DNA from: HKCCE3408 sp038530555
Lineage (GTDB): Bacteria > Pseudomonadota > Alphaproteobacteria > Rhodobacterales > Rhodobacteraceae
DNA: 64,000 nucleotides
Direction of reading: 5' to 3'
NCBI GenBank assembly: GCA_038530555.1
Contig: JBCBCN010000005.1
Span: forward strand, 208,580 to 272,579
Shown piece by piece: positions 1 to 8,208 of the stretch. The notes beneath the pieces were generated by a model. That model saw nothing but the letters and a program-made list of their open reading frames with translations. It was not told the origin of the DNA and searched no databases. Within the stretch, counting starts at the first letter, position 1, and every line of letters begins with the position of its first letter. The position numbers and the translations under genes were made by a program.

Positions 1-229
1 GTAGTGAGACCCGAATGGCCTCGTCCTGGCTGGGGCAGACGTCGGCGCGGATCATCATGTGGGTCTGCGTCTGGCCATCGGCCTCCCGCTCAATCCGCGC
101 GCCGATCCTAAAACCGCCGGCCTCCTTGGCGGGCTCGGGCGTGATGCGGAAGCCGTTATAATCCTCAGATGCCGGGCCTTTCGCGCCACCGCCCGATCCG
201 CCGCCGAAAAGTTTTTTGAGAAGGGACAT
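1..229 (-). CDS. hlyU: HlyU family protein, C-terminus cut by window edge
   Basis: Read on the minus strand from an ATG at 229, the visible 76 residues start MSLLKKLFGGG and contain DYNGFRITPEP, a stretch resembling the small HlyU family, then IRADVCPSQDEAI. HlyU proteins are about 90 to 100 residues; the stop lies outside the window. In Vibrio, HlyU activates haemolysin genes; in alphaproteobacteria the role is unknown and the protein is simply conserved. The glycine-rich N-terminal linker is typical of the alphaproteobacterial members. It follows the doc toxin on the same strand with a 56-base gap. The family call is by recognition only. Confidence 0.75.
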   Translation of the reverse strand, partial: MSLLKKLFGGGSGGGAKGPASEDYNGFRITPEPAKEAGGFRIGARIEREADGQTQTHMMIRADVCPSQDEAIRVSL

Positions 230-285
230 TTTGTGCGGCTCCGCGTAGTTGCTCGCGCTTTAGCTTAGTTCCGTACGCGCGGCCG

Positions 286-666
286 TCACCCGGATTTTAC
301 GAGCCTTTGCCGCAGCCATGTAACGAGGTCATCCAAAGGCATCGTGTCATCGGCAACTGCAACAACCATATCGTCGATCAAGTCGCCTTCCCTCAGTACC
401 AGGGAATAGCCACTGCGGCGGATCAGAAGTTCCATCAATAAAAATGCTGTGCGTTTATTTCCGTCTGTGAATGCATGATTTTTGACAACGGCGTGCAGCA
501 GGGCCGCTGCCTTACAAGCTATCGGTTTATAATAGCCCGAATAAGGGCGTGCGAGAGCGGATTGAAGAAGGTGCTCATTCACCGCGCCGTCACGCCCACC
601 GCCCGTAGACAACGCGTCGAAATGCGCGGAGAGCGCGTCGGCCAATGTAACTCGGTAATGCCGCAT
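286..666 (-). CDS. doc: Doc/Fic-family toxin (death-on-curing type)
   Basis: A 126-residue Fic-fold protein with the Doc signature HAFTDGNKR at residues 64-72. The family motif is HxFx(D/E)xNKR, in which the His is catalytic and the NKR segment binds the nucleotide phosphates. Doc proteins of this size phosphorylate elongation factor Tu, whereas longer Fic proteins AMPylate. All motif residues are present, so the gene looks intact. Its ATG directly abuts the stop codon of the 55-residue gene upstream, in the same frame, which is the usual antitoxin-toxin arrangement. The substrate is inferred from the family. Confidence 0.85.
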   Translation of the reverse strand: MRHYRVTLADALSAHFDALSTGGGRDGAVNEHLLQSALARPYSGYYKPIACKAAALLHAVVKNHAFTDGNKRTAFLLMELLIRRSGYSLVLREGDLIDDMVVAVADDTMPLDDLVTWLRQRLVKSG

Positions 667-834
667 TTAGCGTTTTGCGAGCCGCTCCAAGGCTTCACGA
701 TGATCCGATACCGTCTCTTTGAGTACGCGTTTCGTTACTGAGCTCGCCTTTGAGATTTTTGTGCTCTTAAGCGCTCGCGAAAACCGATTTGTCTTTGTTT
801 GGTTCTCAATCGCGGATTTGACGGCCTGAGACAT
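667..834 (-). CDS. small basic protein, probable antitoxin for Doc
   Basis: A 55-residue ORF starting MSQAVKSAIENQ and ending ERLAKR. It ends with TAA immediately before the toxin ATG and starts 7 bases after the rpoD stop. An AGGTGG sequence overlapping the rpoD TAG can serve as ribosome-binding site. It is basic and Ser/Thr/Lys-rich, and does not show the Phd/YefM pattern I would expect for a classical Doc partner. The antitoxin role is inferred from size and position. A possible alternative is an untranslated leader, but the exact fit between the rpoD stop and the toxin start argues for translation. Confidence 0.65.
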   Translation of the reverse strand: MSQAVKSAIENQTKTNRFSRALKSTKISKASSVTKRVLKETVSDHREALERLAKR

Positions 835-841
835 AATCCAC

Positions 842-2839
842 CTACTGATCCAAGAAACTCCGCAGCTTCCGGCTTCGGCTCGGATGCTTTAGCTTGCGCA
901 GGGCTTTCGCTTCGATTTGGCGGATCCGCTCTCGCGTGACGCTGAACTGCTGACCCACTTCCTCAAGCGTGTGGTCGGTGTTCATGCCGATGCCGAAACG
1001 CATGCGCAGCACCCGCTCTTCGCGCGGCGTGAGCGAAGCGAGGACACGGGTCGTGGTTTCTTTGAGGTTCTCTTGGATTGCTGAATCGAGCGGCAGAACG
1101 GCGTTCTTGTCCTCGATGAAATCGCCCAGCTGACTGTCTTCCTCATCGCCGATGGGCGTCTCGAGGCTGATCGGCTCCTTGGCAATCTTCATAACCTTGC
1201 GGACCTTCTCAAGCGGCATCTGCAGCTTTTCGGCCAGCTCTTCCGGCGTCGGCTCACGGCCGATTTCATGGAGCATCTGGCGGCCGGTCCGCACCAGCTT
1301 GTTGATCGTTTCGATCATATGGACCGGGATGCGGATCGTACGCGCCTGATCAGCGATGGAGCGGGTGATCGCCTGACGGATCCACCAGGTCGCGTAGGTC
1401 GAAAATTTATAGCCGCGGCGGTACTCGAATTTATCGACAGCTTTCATCAGGCCGATATTACCCTCCTGGATTAGGTCCAGGAATTGCAGGCCGCGATTGG
1501 TGTATTTCTTGGCGATCGAGATCACGAGGCGCAGATTGGCCTCGACCATTTCCTTCTTGGCCTGGCGGGCCTCCTTTTCGCCCTTTTGCACCTGCGCAAC
1601 GATGCGGCGGAACTCGCTGATATCGAGACCCACATACTGACCAACCTGGGCCATATCCCCGCGCAGCTCTTCGATCTTGTCGCGGCTGCGGTCAAAAAGC
1701 GCCTGCCAGCCGCGGCCAGATTTTTCCATCATCCGGTCGATCCAGGACGGGTCGAGCTCGTGGCCCTTATACTCTTCGACGAATTCACGCCGGTTAATGC
1801 GCGCTTGGTCGGCAAGCTTCACCAGGCCGCTATCGATCGACATGATCCGGCGGTTGATGCCGTAAAGCTGGTCGATCAGCGCCTCGATCCGGTTGTTGTG
1901 CAGATGCAGCTCATTGACCAATTCGACGATCTCAGAACGCAGCGCCTGATAGGCTTTCTCGTCTTTTTCCGAAAAGCTGCCGTCCTCGTTCAGTGTCGCG
2001 GAGATGCGCAGATCTTGCATCTCAGAGAGCTGCGTGTAGTCCTGAGCGATGCGGTCCAGGATCTCGAGGACGTGCGGCTTGAGCGCGGCTTCCATCGCCG
2101 CCAGGCTCATATTGGCCTGATCGTCCTCATCGTCTTCATCATCGTTGTTGATCGGATTGCCGTCGGCATCGAGCTCCTGCTCGGCCTCAGGCTTCGCCTC
2201 GGTTGATGGGGCCTCGGCTGTGGCGGTACCGGCTTGGCCCACGACCGGCTCCTCGTCGTCTTCGCCCATCGAACGCCCGAACGTCGCATCAAGGTCGATC
2301 ACGTCGCGCAGCAGGATGTCTTCGTCGAGAAGTTCGTCGCGCCAGATCGTGATGGCTTGGAAGGTCAACGGACTTTCGCAAAGCCCGGCGATCATCGTGT
2401 TGCGACCCGCCTCGATACGCTTGGCGATGGCGATTTCGCCCTCGCGGCTCAGCAGTTCGACCGAGCCCATCTCGCGCAGATACATGCGAACCGGATCGTC
2501 CGTGCGGTCGAGCTTTTCGGTCTCGGACGCGGCAACAGCGACCTCACGAGATGTGGATGCCTCGACAACCTCGGTGCCCTTGGCGGCGCCCTCTTGGTCT
2601 TCCTCGGCCTCATCGTCTTCGATGACGTTGATGCCCATTTCTGAAAGCATCGACATCACGTCTTCGATCTGTTCCGAGCTGACCTGATCAGGCGGCAGGA
2701 CCGTGTTGAGCTGATCATACGTGATGTAGCCGCGCGTGCGCGCCTCGGCGATCATCTTCTTCACCGCCGCTTGACTCATGTCCAAGCTAATCTCGGCCTC
2801 GTCCCCGTCCTGCTTACGGTCGTCGGTATCTTTGGCCAT
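842..2839 (-). CDS. rpoD: RNA polymerase primary sigma factor RpoD (sigma-70)
   Basis: A 665-residue housekeeping sigma factor. Region 1.1 is at about residues 25-90. Region 1.2 (DDPVRMYLREMG) lies near 115, and a long acidic insert (NNDDEDDEDDQ) lies in the non-conserved region. Region 2 (ANLRLVISIAKKYTNRGLQF) is near 430, with the promoter-melting segment YKFSTYATWWIRQAI. The region 4 helix-turn-helix (TLEEVGQQFSVTRERIRQIE) is at the C-terminus. The frame extends 22 codons further upstream, but ATG at 2839 is preceded by AAGGAT at good spacing and gives the usual MAKD-type start. It is downstream of dnaG, the common macromolecular-synthesis order, and is followed with almost no gap by a toxin-antitoxin pair. 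Confidence 0.97.
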   Translation of the reverse strand: MAKDTDDRKQDGDEAEISLDMSQAAVKKMIAEARTRGYITYDQLNTVLPPDQVSSEQIEDVMSMLSEMGINVIEDDEAEEDQEGAAKGTEVVEASTSREVAVAASETEKLDRTDDPVRMYLREMGSVELLSREGEIAIAKRIEAGRNTMIAGLCESPLTFQAITIWRDELLDEDILLRDVIDLDATFGRSMGEDDEEPVVGQAGTATAEAPSTEAKPEAEQELDADGNPINNDDEDDEDDQANMSLAAMEAALKPHVLEILDRIAQDYTQLSEMQDLRISATLNEDGSFSEKDEKAYQALRSEIVELVNELHLHNNRIEALIDQLYGINRRIMSIDSGLVKLADQARINRREFVEEYKGHELDPSWIDRMMEKSGRGWQALFDRSRDKIEELRGDMAQVGQYVGLDISEFRRIVAQVQKGEKEARQAKKEMVEANLRLVISIAKKYTNRGLQFLDLIQEGNIGLMKAVDKFEYRRGYKFSTYATWWIRQAITRSIADQARTIRIPVHMIETINKLVRTGRQMLHEIGREPTPEELAEKLQMPLEKVRKVMKIAKEPISLETPIGDEEDSQLGDFIEDKNAVLPLDSAIQENLKETTTRVLASLTPREERVLRMRFGIGMNTDHTLEEVGQQFSVTRERIRQIEAKALRKLKHPSRSRKLRSFLDQ

Positions 2840-2912
2840 TAAGACATCCTTCAAATTGGCGTTCGGTCGATTGCCCTGGCATCGTTTGTCTTTGCTAACG
2901 ATCACATATAGC

Positions 2913-2929
2913 GCGAATCACTGATTCGC
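2913..2929. promoter_or_regulatory. perfect palindrome in the dnaG-rpoD spacer
   Basis: GCGAATCA-C-TGATTCGC is an 8-base perfect inverted repeat around one central base. A further CGAATCA half-site follows at about 2935. It sits 74 bases upstream of the rpoD start and about 10 bases after the dnaG stop. It could be an operator for an rpoD-specific promoter. With a one-base centre it is a poor RNA hairpin. The function is inferred from position only. Confidence 0.4.
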
Positions 2930-2938
2930 ACACCCGAA

Positions 2939-4858
2939 TCACCCTTCTTTTATGTTCTTTCCCGCGTCTTGCACCACATTTCGGAAGCGAGCGCGAATCT
3001 CTTCAAGGTCATGCGTGTCACCGGTGCCATCGCTTGTTTGCGGCTGTTCGGCGGCCTGTCGTGTCTCCACGGCTTGGTTGAGCCGCCAACGCAAATGAGA
3101 GCTGCCGTCCGAAGCGGCAATCTCTTCCCGCCCTTCCGACAACTCATGTTCGATGCCACGTCGCGCCGCCAGCTTTGCAAATTCCTCTGCCAAGCAGAGT
3201 TTGGCCGTGTCGGCCCGGTCTGGTGCGCGGATCCAGCTATGAATGATGAGGTGGCGCTGACCAAGCAGTCCTTCAAGAGCAGCGCCGAGGTTTTTCGCCT
3301 TTATTTCCTCAAAAATCGCCTCTTTGTCGCGCAAATTAGTTGCCAGAAGGTAATCGGTCAGAGCGATCTGTCCCGGATCGGCGGCGTCGAGCCGTTCAAG
3401 CTCGGCCTCGAAGTCATCAATCAGCGCCGGATGGTGCAGCAAACCGGCCAGGATCAGGCCGATCCGCAGGCTATTTTCGTCGAACGCGCCTCCCGCAAGG
3501 GCTGAGCCTTTCGCCGCTTGCGTGGCCTCGCTCGGGCCGGCATCAAAGCCGCGCCGCATCCTTCCTTTTGGCGCGTTCCGAAAGGCCTGCCACCGCAAAT
3601 CATTGATCGCCTGGCCGTAATGGTGGCGCACGGACGGGTCGGGTATGCGGGCGATTGCCTGACGCAGGGTTTGATCCAGCGCGGCCTTACGCTCTGGCGT
3701 GTCGAAGGTTTTGCCCTCGGTCTCGCGCCGCCACAGGAGTGCAACCATCGGCTGCGCCTGATCTAGGATCGCCTGCATCGCGCCCGCGCCTTGGCTGCGC
3801 AGGATGTCGTCGGGGTCCTGACCCTCCGGCATCAAGGCAAAGCGCAGGGTCTTGCCCGGCACGAGCATCGGCAACGCGATATCAATAAGCCGCATGGCCG
3901 CGCGCAGCCCCGCCTTATCACCGTCAAGCGCGATGATCGGTTCATCGGCCATTTTCCAGATCAGGCGCAATTGCTCTTCGGTGACCGCCGTGCCGAGCGG
4001 CGCGACCGAGGCCTCGAAACCCGCCTGGCTCAGCGCGATCACGTCCATATAGCCCTCGGCCACGATCAAGGCCTGACCCTGGCCCGCCGCCTCTCGGGCG
4101 GGCGCGTGGTTGTAGAGCGCGCGGCCTTTGTCAAAAAGCTCAGTCTCGCGGCTGTTGAGGTATTTGGCCCGCGCATTGGGGTCCATCGCACGGCCGCCAA
4201 AGCCGATGACCACGCCGCGCGGGTCGCGGATCGGGAATATGATGCGGTCGCGGAACGCGTCATAGGGCGCGCCGCCATCGTCAGGTGTGGTGCACAACCC
4301 GGTCGCATCCAACTTCTCGGCTTCTATCCCTTTGCCGGTCAGCGCCTGAAAGGTGCCCTGGCGCTGATTGGGAGCAAAACCGATCTCGAACCGCTCCAGC
4401 GTGGCTGCGCTCAATCCCCTTCCGTCGAGATAGTCTCGCGCGGCCGCGGCACTTTGCGTTTTCAGCTGCAGGCGAAAATGCTGCACAGCGGCCTCGGTCG
4501 CCGCGGCAAGCTCGGTACGGCGGTCGGCTTTCTCTCGGGCTTGCGGATCGGGCGCTGGCATCGCCATCCCGGCCTCACGGGCCAGGATCTCGACCGCCTC
4601 CATAAAGCCGACATTCTCGGTTTCCTGGACGAATTTGAAGATGTCGCCCTTCGCGTGACAGCCGAAGCAATAGTAAAAGCCTTTGCGGTCTTCGACGTGG
4701 AAACTGGCGGTCTTTTCCTGGTGGAACGGGCAGGGCGCCCAGAGATCGCCTTTGGCCTGGTTTGACTTGCGCATGTCCCACACGACCTTGCGGCCGACGA
4801 CATCGCCGATCGAGGTGCGTGACCTCAGCTCATCCAAAAATCCCGGGGGCAGCGCCAT
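2939..4858 (-). CDS. dnaG: DNA primase DnaG
   Basis: A 639-residue primase that makes RNA primers at the replication fork and works with DnaB helicase. The CHC2 zinc finger is at about residues 38-65 (CPFHQEKTASFHVED followed by FYYCFGCHAKGD). The catalytic RNA polymerase core follows, with the Toprim part marked by ALIVAEGYMDVIAL and IIALDGDKAG near residues 260-320. The C-terminal third is the helicase-interaction domain. The open frame runs 105 codons further upstream with unlikely sequence; ATG at 4858 gives the standard MALPPGFLDELRSRTSI start. The gene leads the dnaG-rpoD pair with a 99-base gap. Confidence 0.97.
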   Translation of the reverse strand: MALPPGFLDELRSRTSIGDVVGRKVVWDMRKSNQAKGDLWAPCPFHQEKTASFHVEDRKGFYYCFGCHAKGDIFKFVQETENVGFMEAVEILAREAGMAMPAPDPQAREKADRRTELAAATEAAVQHFRLQLKTQSAAAARDYLDGRGLSAATLERFEIGFAPNQRQGTFQALTGKGIEAEKLDATGLCTTPDDGGAPYDAFRDRIIFPIRDPRGVVIGFGGRAMDPNARAKYLNSRETELFDKGRALYNHAPAREAAGQGQALIVAEGYMDVIALSQAGFEASVAPLGTAVTEEQLRLIWKMADEPIIALDGDKAGLRAAMRLIDIALPMLVPGKTLRFALMPEGQDPDDILRSQGAGAMQAILDQAQPMVALLWRRETEGKTFDTPERKAALDQTLRQAIARIPDPSVRHHYGQAINDLRWQAFRNAPKGRMRRGFDAGPSEATQAAKGSALAGGAFDENSLRIGLILAGLLHHPALIDDFEAELERLDAADPGQIALTDYLLATNLRDKEAIFEEIKAKNLGAALEGLLGQRHLIIHSWIRAPDRADTAKLCLAEEFAKLAARRGIEHELSEGREEIAASDGSSHLRWRLNQAVETRQAAEQPQTSDGTGDTHDLEEIRARFRNVVQDAGKNIKEG

Positions 4859-4934
4859 GGCGCAATTATCGCGGAGCGCCGGGAGCAAGTCCAGGTGACG
4901 AGCGGCGCCGGGCGTGACTGTCTTGGGGATAGTC

Positions 4935-4970
4935 GAAAAAAAGACGCGGCAGGTGGGTCCCGCCGCGTCC
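4935..4970 (-). terminator. Rho-independent terminator of the tad-like genes
   Basis: GACGCGGC (4943-4950) pairs with GCCGCGTC (4962-4969) around an 11-base loop. In the minus-strand transcript the hairpin is followed by seven U residues (the A run at 4936-4942). It lies just after the stop of the last tad-like gene and before dnaG, so it separates the two minus-strand transcription units. On the plus strand it is also followed by a short A-rich stretch, but nothing is transcribed towards it there. Confidence 0.85.
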
Positions 4971-5006
4971 GAAAAAGAGTTTGTTTGAGCCTCAGGAATG
5001 AGGGGC

Positions 5007-5630
5007 TCAGGAATTGGTCGGGGAGCCGGTCGTATCACCGTCCCCAAGATCGGGTGTCTCGCCCCAATTGCAGCTGACGCAGGCCGGGTCATCGCCGTCA
5101 TTGAAGGGGATACGGCCGACGCGCGGACGCGTCGTGGTGAAATTGCTGAACTCCAACGCGCCCAAACCAACATCGAAGGCGGGGCGATAGGGGATCCAGG
5201 ACTCGACGATCAAGACCGCGTCTCCGTCGCTCATTACCGGTATCCGGTCGCGCAGGTCTGGAATGTCGCTAGCGCGCAGCTCGGTCCGACCATTGGTCGC
5301 GAAGGATCCTTCGAACGAGTAGTCGTCGGTATCGGCGTCATAGATCAACTGTGTCACCCGGATTGCCGAGCCATTCGGGTTGCGGGTGATGTGCTGAAAG
5401 ATGTTCGCCAGACCGCGGATATCGGACTCGTAGACATCTGCCTCTCCCTGCCGGGAGATCACATCCGCCACCGCATAGGTCGCTTTGACGGAGGTATTGA
5501 AGGTGCGGAAGGCGTCAAAAAAGACAAAGCTCGCCACGAACATGAAGGCCAGAATCGGCGTCATGATCACTGCTTCGAAGGCGACAGCGGCGTCGTCTTT
5601 GCGTGTGAAACGCTTAAGAAGGCTCAACAT
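5007..5630 (-). CDS. TadE-like pilus/secretion pseudopilin
   Basis: About 207 residues starting MLSLLKRFTRKDDAAVAFE. The short basic N-terminus, a Glu in the VAFEAV segment and a hydrophobic segment (MTPILAFMFVASFVFFDAF) match the TadE type of minor pilin of Flp/Tad systems, which stay anchored by one membrane helix. ATG 5630 has an AGGGTG sequence upstream; a GTG at 5639 would add three residues. It is the last of three tad-like genes, 5 to 15 bases after the previous gene depending on the start used. No secretion ATPase or platform genes are in the window, so the partner machine must be elsewhere. Confidence 0.7.
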   Translation of the reverse strand: MLSLLKRFTRKDDAAVAFEAVIMTPILAFMFVASFVFFDAFRTFNTSVKATYAVADVISRQGEADVYESDIRGLANIFQHITRNPNGSAIRVTQLIYDADTDDYSFEGSFATNGRTELRASDIPDLRDRIPVMSDGDAVLIVESWIPYRPAFDVGLGALEFSNFTTTRPRVGRIPFNDGDDPACVSCNWGETPDLGDGDTTGSPTNS

Positions 5631-5644
5631 AGCAGTCACCCTAT

Positions 5645-6190
5645 CTAAGGCCCTGTGGCGACGGTCGGCTCGTTCACGAAGACCGAGGCAGACGTCATGT
5701 GCAGATTATCGTTGTTGTCGCGCGTCAGGTTCAGACCCCAGCCTGACAGGGGCAGGATGCGCTGCACCTCGGCACAGACCCGGATCAGCATGAATTCATC
5801 GCGCTGACCCATGCGGAATTCGTTCGCCGGGTTGACCACACCGTCGGCATCCACACAAAGCGAGGTTTCAGCCGGCAGCTCGTATTCGGGCGGCTCCACC
5901 ACGCGCAGGTCAACGACCAAAACATCACTGCAATCAGGTAGGACGAGCGTGTTTTGGCAGACATGCTGTTGGATTTGTGCGGTCGAGACGGCCTGATCGT
6001 TGGTCAGGCGCAACAGGCGCACCGAATTATCAAGCGCGCGCTCAAGCATCACCTGACGTGTGAGCAGCATGGCGGTTTCGAACGTCGCGATCAGCAGGAT
6101 CATGATGATCGGGAAAACGATCACAAACTCCAGCGTCGCAGTGCCCTTATCTGCCCGGCGAAACCGCCGGGCAAGTTTGGTGATATTCAT
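5645..6190 (-). CDS. TadE family pilus assembly protein
   Basis: About 181 residues starting MNITKLARRFRRADKGTATL. The FRRADKGTATLEFVIVFPII segment has the TadE pattern: a basic stretch, then a Glu at the start of a transmembrane helix. Two cysteines in the extracytoplasmic part may form a disulfide. In Flp/Tad systems TadE and TadF are pseudopilins needed for pilus formation and surface adhesion. An upstream TTG at 6202 is an alternative start; ATG 6190 is preferred although its ribosome site is weak. The gene lies 16 bases after the tadG-like gene and belongs to the same unit. Confidence 0.8.
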   Translation of the reverse strand: MNITKLARRFRRADKGTATLEFVIVFPIIMILLIATFETAMLLTRQVMLERALDNSVRLLRLTNDQAVSTAQIQQHVCQNTLVLPDCSDVLVVDLRVVEPPEYELPAETSLCVDADGVVNPANEFRMGQRDEFMLIRVCAEVQRILPLSGWGLNLTRDNNDNLHMTSASVFVNEPTVATGP

Positions 6191-6206
6191 AACAGAACCC
6201 AATTGG

Positions 6207-7925
6207 TTACTGGATCAGCCGAAGGCTGTTGATGGTCGCGGCGATCGAGTCGAACGCTTGCTCGATGTCGAAGCCTTCCACATTGTAGTAGAATTGCTCA
6301 CCGCTCTCGTTCGGGCCGTTCATCTCGCCCACGCAGGAGCGCATCGCGTCACGACCACGCTGTGGGGCATCGAAGGCGATGGTGAAGACGATGATCCCCT
6401 GAGCCCGCGCCGCATCGCACATGGCTTGCAGATTGGCGTCGGCCTGCTGCGCCCGCTCAGGCGGGTATGGCAGCCCGTTTAGGTTCGGGAAGTTCTCGTC
6501 GCCCGACAACAGCTCAAGCGAGTCTGTGTAGACGTCCCAATAATCATCCGTCACGCCACGGTAGTAATAGGGCCAGTAGTAGAGCTCACTGGCCAAACGG
6601 CGCGCAGTGTGGCTGGTCCAAAGCTCTTCCCACGGGACCTGTGCCGATACGGTCGAGTCGGTCAGGTTTGGATCATAAACGGTGTCTTGGAAGTAGCCGC
6701 CGCTGATGCCGTAATCGCCGACGGTGATGTAGTATTCATCGAGTTGCGGCACGTAGACGGAGTAGGTGTCGTCGGGCTCATAGTAGTAAAGCACCGAGTT
6801 ACCCTGGAAGCGATCGCGCAGGTCATATTGCTCGGTATTCGCACCGTCGGTCATCAAGATCAGGTACTTTACCGTCTCGCGGTCGTCATAGGCAGCTGGC
6901 CGACCCGCGAAATCCTCATGCACTGCGGTGCCGAGCCCGGTCAGCGCAGGTTGCGCGGACGGATCGAGCAAGGCCACGCCCCAGCGCATACCCGCATCAA
7001 TCGCGGTCCAACCTTCGGCAGGCAGGTTGCCAATATAGGTCTGCAAGTCGCCGACATCGTTGGACCAAGGCATAATCGCGAGGAAATCGTCCTCGGGGCA
7101 ATAGGGATCGGCAAAGCTCTGCCAGCGATACTGGTTGTAGTAATCGAAGCGCTGCATCCGGTCCAAAGGCTGGGTCGGGGACAATGCGGTCGAGCCAAAG
7201 TCACCAGCGTTGAATTCGTTCACATAGGGCTCAAAGAGCGCACATGTGGATTGCGAATGTGAGCTGTCGAAGCTGTAAACCGATGCGATCTGCGATCCGG
7301 CATTGACCATCCCGTTGTAGGGAACGATCGACATCGAAACGGTCATTTCATCGGTGCCTGGATCGTTGGCTTGCATCACGGTTTCAACGAAGTCTTGGCC
7401 TGCACTGCGCAGCGAGGCAATCTTGGCGCCGCGCATCGAGCCCGACACGTCGAGAACCAGGGAAATCTCAGTGTTCAGGATGGTCTCTTCCGCGACACCA
7501 GCCGCCGGCGAGGTGAGTGCGCGCACACCGAACATGTCCATGAAAATGGTGTTGATATCCATCTCGGCGGTCGCGGTCACGCGGCGGAAGTTGGCGCCGG
7601 GATCGACCCGCACATCAATCCGGTAACGCTCGAGACCCGCGCGCGCCATGTAGTCAAGCACCACGTCCTCGGGGTCGAGCTCTTGGTTCATTGAGGCAGC
7701 GGCCAGGACTGCGCGGTCAAGCGCGTATTGAAGCTGCACGCGTTGCGTCTCATAGCGCATGATGTCGATGGCGATACCGCCAGCGGCAACCATCAGAACA
7801 AACATCATCAGGCCGAAAATTGTAACGGTCCCTTCGTCGTTCACGAGGAAATTCTTAGCATCCCGGCGGTCGCGCTGAGCAGCCTGCGCGTCGCGGCGGA
7901 ATAACTTGGGCAGCTTAAAACTCAT
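6207..7925 (-). CDS. TadG-like pilus assembly protein with von Willebrand factor A domain
   Basis: 572 residues. The N-terminus carries a TadE/G-type anchor (DEGTVTIFGLMMFVLMVAAG). A vWA domain begins near residue 165, with the metal-site motif DVSGS in ISLVLDVSGSMRGAKIASLR. The long C-terminal part is rich in Tyr and Asp (EQFYYNVEGFDIEQAF near the end). This layout is common for Rhodobacteraceae pilus proteins that project from the membrane and may bind surfaces through the vWA domain. ATG 7925 has GGAGAG just upstream; two in-frame Met codons lie a few residues before it. It is the first gene of the three-gene minus-strand unit. Confidence 0.8.
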   Translation of the reverse strand: MSFKLPKLFRRDAQAAQRDRRDAKNFLVNDEGTVTIFGLMMFVLMVAAGGIAIDIMRYETQRVQLQYALDRAVLAAASMNQELDPEDVVLDYMARAGLERYRIDVRVDPGANFRRVTATAEMDINTIFMDMFGVRALTSPAAGVAEETILNTEISLVLDVSGSMRGAKIASLRSAGQDFVETVMQANDPGTDEMTVSMSIVPYNGMVNAGSQIASVYSFDSSHSQSTCALFEPYVNEFNAGDFGSTALSPTQPLDRMQRFDYYNQYRWQSFADPYCPEDDFLAIMPWSNDVGDLQTYIGNLPAEGWTAIDAGMRWGVALLDPSAQPALTGLGTAVHEDFAGRPAAYDDRETVKYLILMTDGANTEQYDLRDRFQGNSVLYYYEPDDTYSVYVPQLDEYYITVGDYGISGGYFQDTVYDPNLTDSTVSAQVPWEELWTSHTARRLASELYYWPYYYRGVTDDYWDVYTDSLELLSGDENFPNLNGLPYPPERAQQADANLQAMCDAARAQGIIVFTIAFDAPQRGRDAMRSCVGEMNGPNESGEQFYYNVEGFDIEQAFDSIAATINSLRLIQ

Positions 7926-8208
7926 CTCTCCGCTCTCCATCAATCTCAAAGGTGCGGTTGCAAACCGGCGTCAACGGCGATCCCTCTTATCCAAAAAAGG
8001 CGACATTGGGGCAGAGGAAGGTTGGAAACGCGGTGTTTGCAAAGCGTAAACGAACCCTGAATGGCCGTGCCGGGCGAGTTTTCCAAGGCCGTGACGGCGT
8101 GTCACCTGCCCCTTCTGGCTGCGCTGTGTTCGGCTCCAACCCACACGGCTTAATCGATTTTGGTGTCGGTAATATGGCCGTGGTCGCATAGCCCGTGGGA
8201 GGAACAAG

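Noticed and set aside
1484..2206. 240-residue open frame antisense to rpoD
   Set aside because: High-GC shadow of the rpoD codons; no family features and no ribosome site. Similar shadows over dnaG, lepA, kpsC and kpsD were left out.
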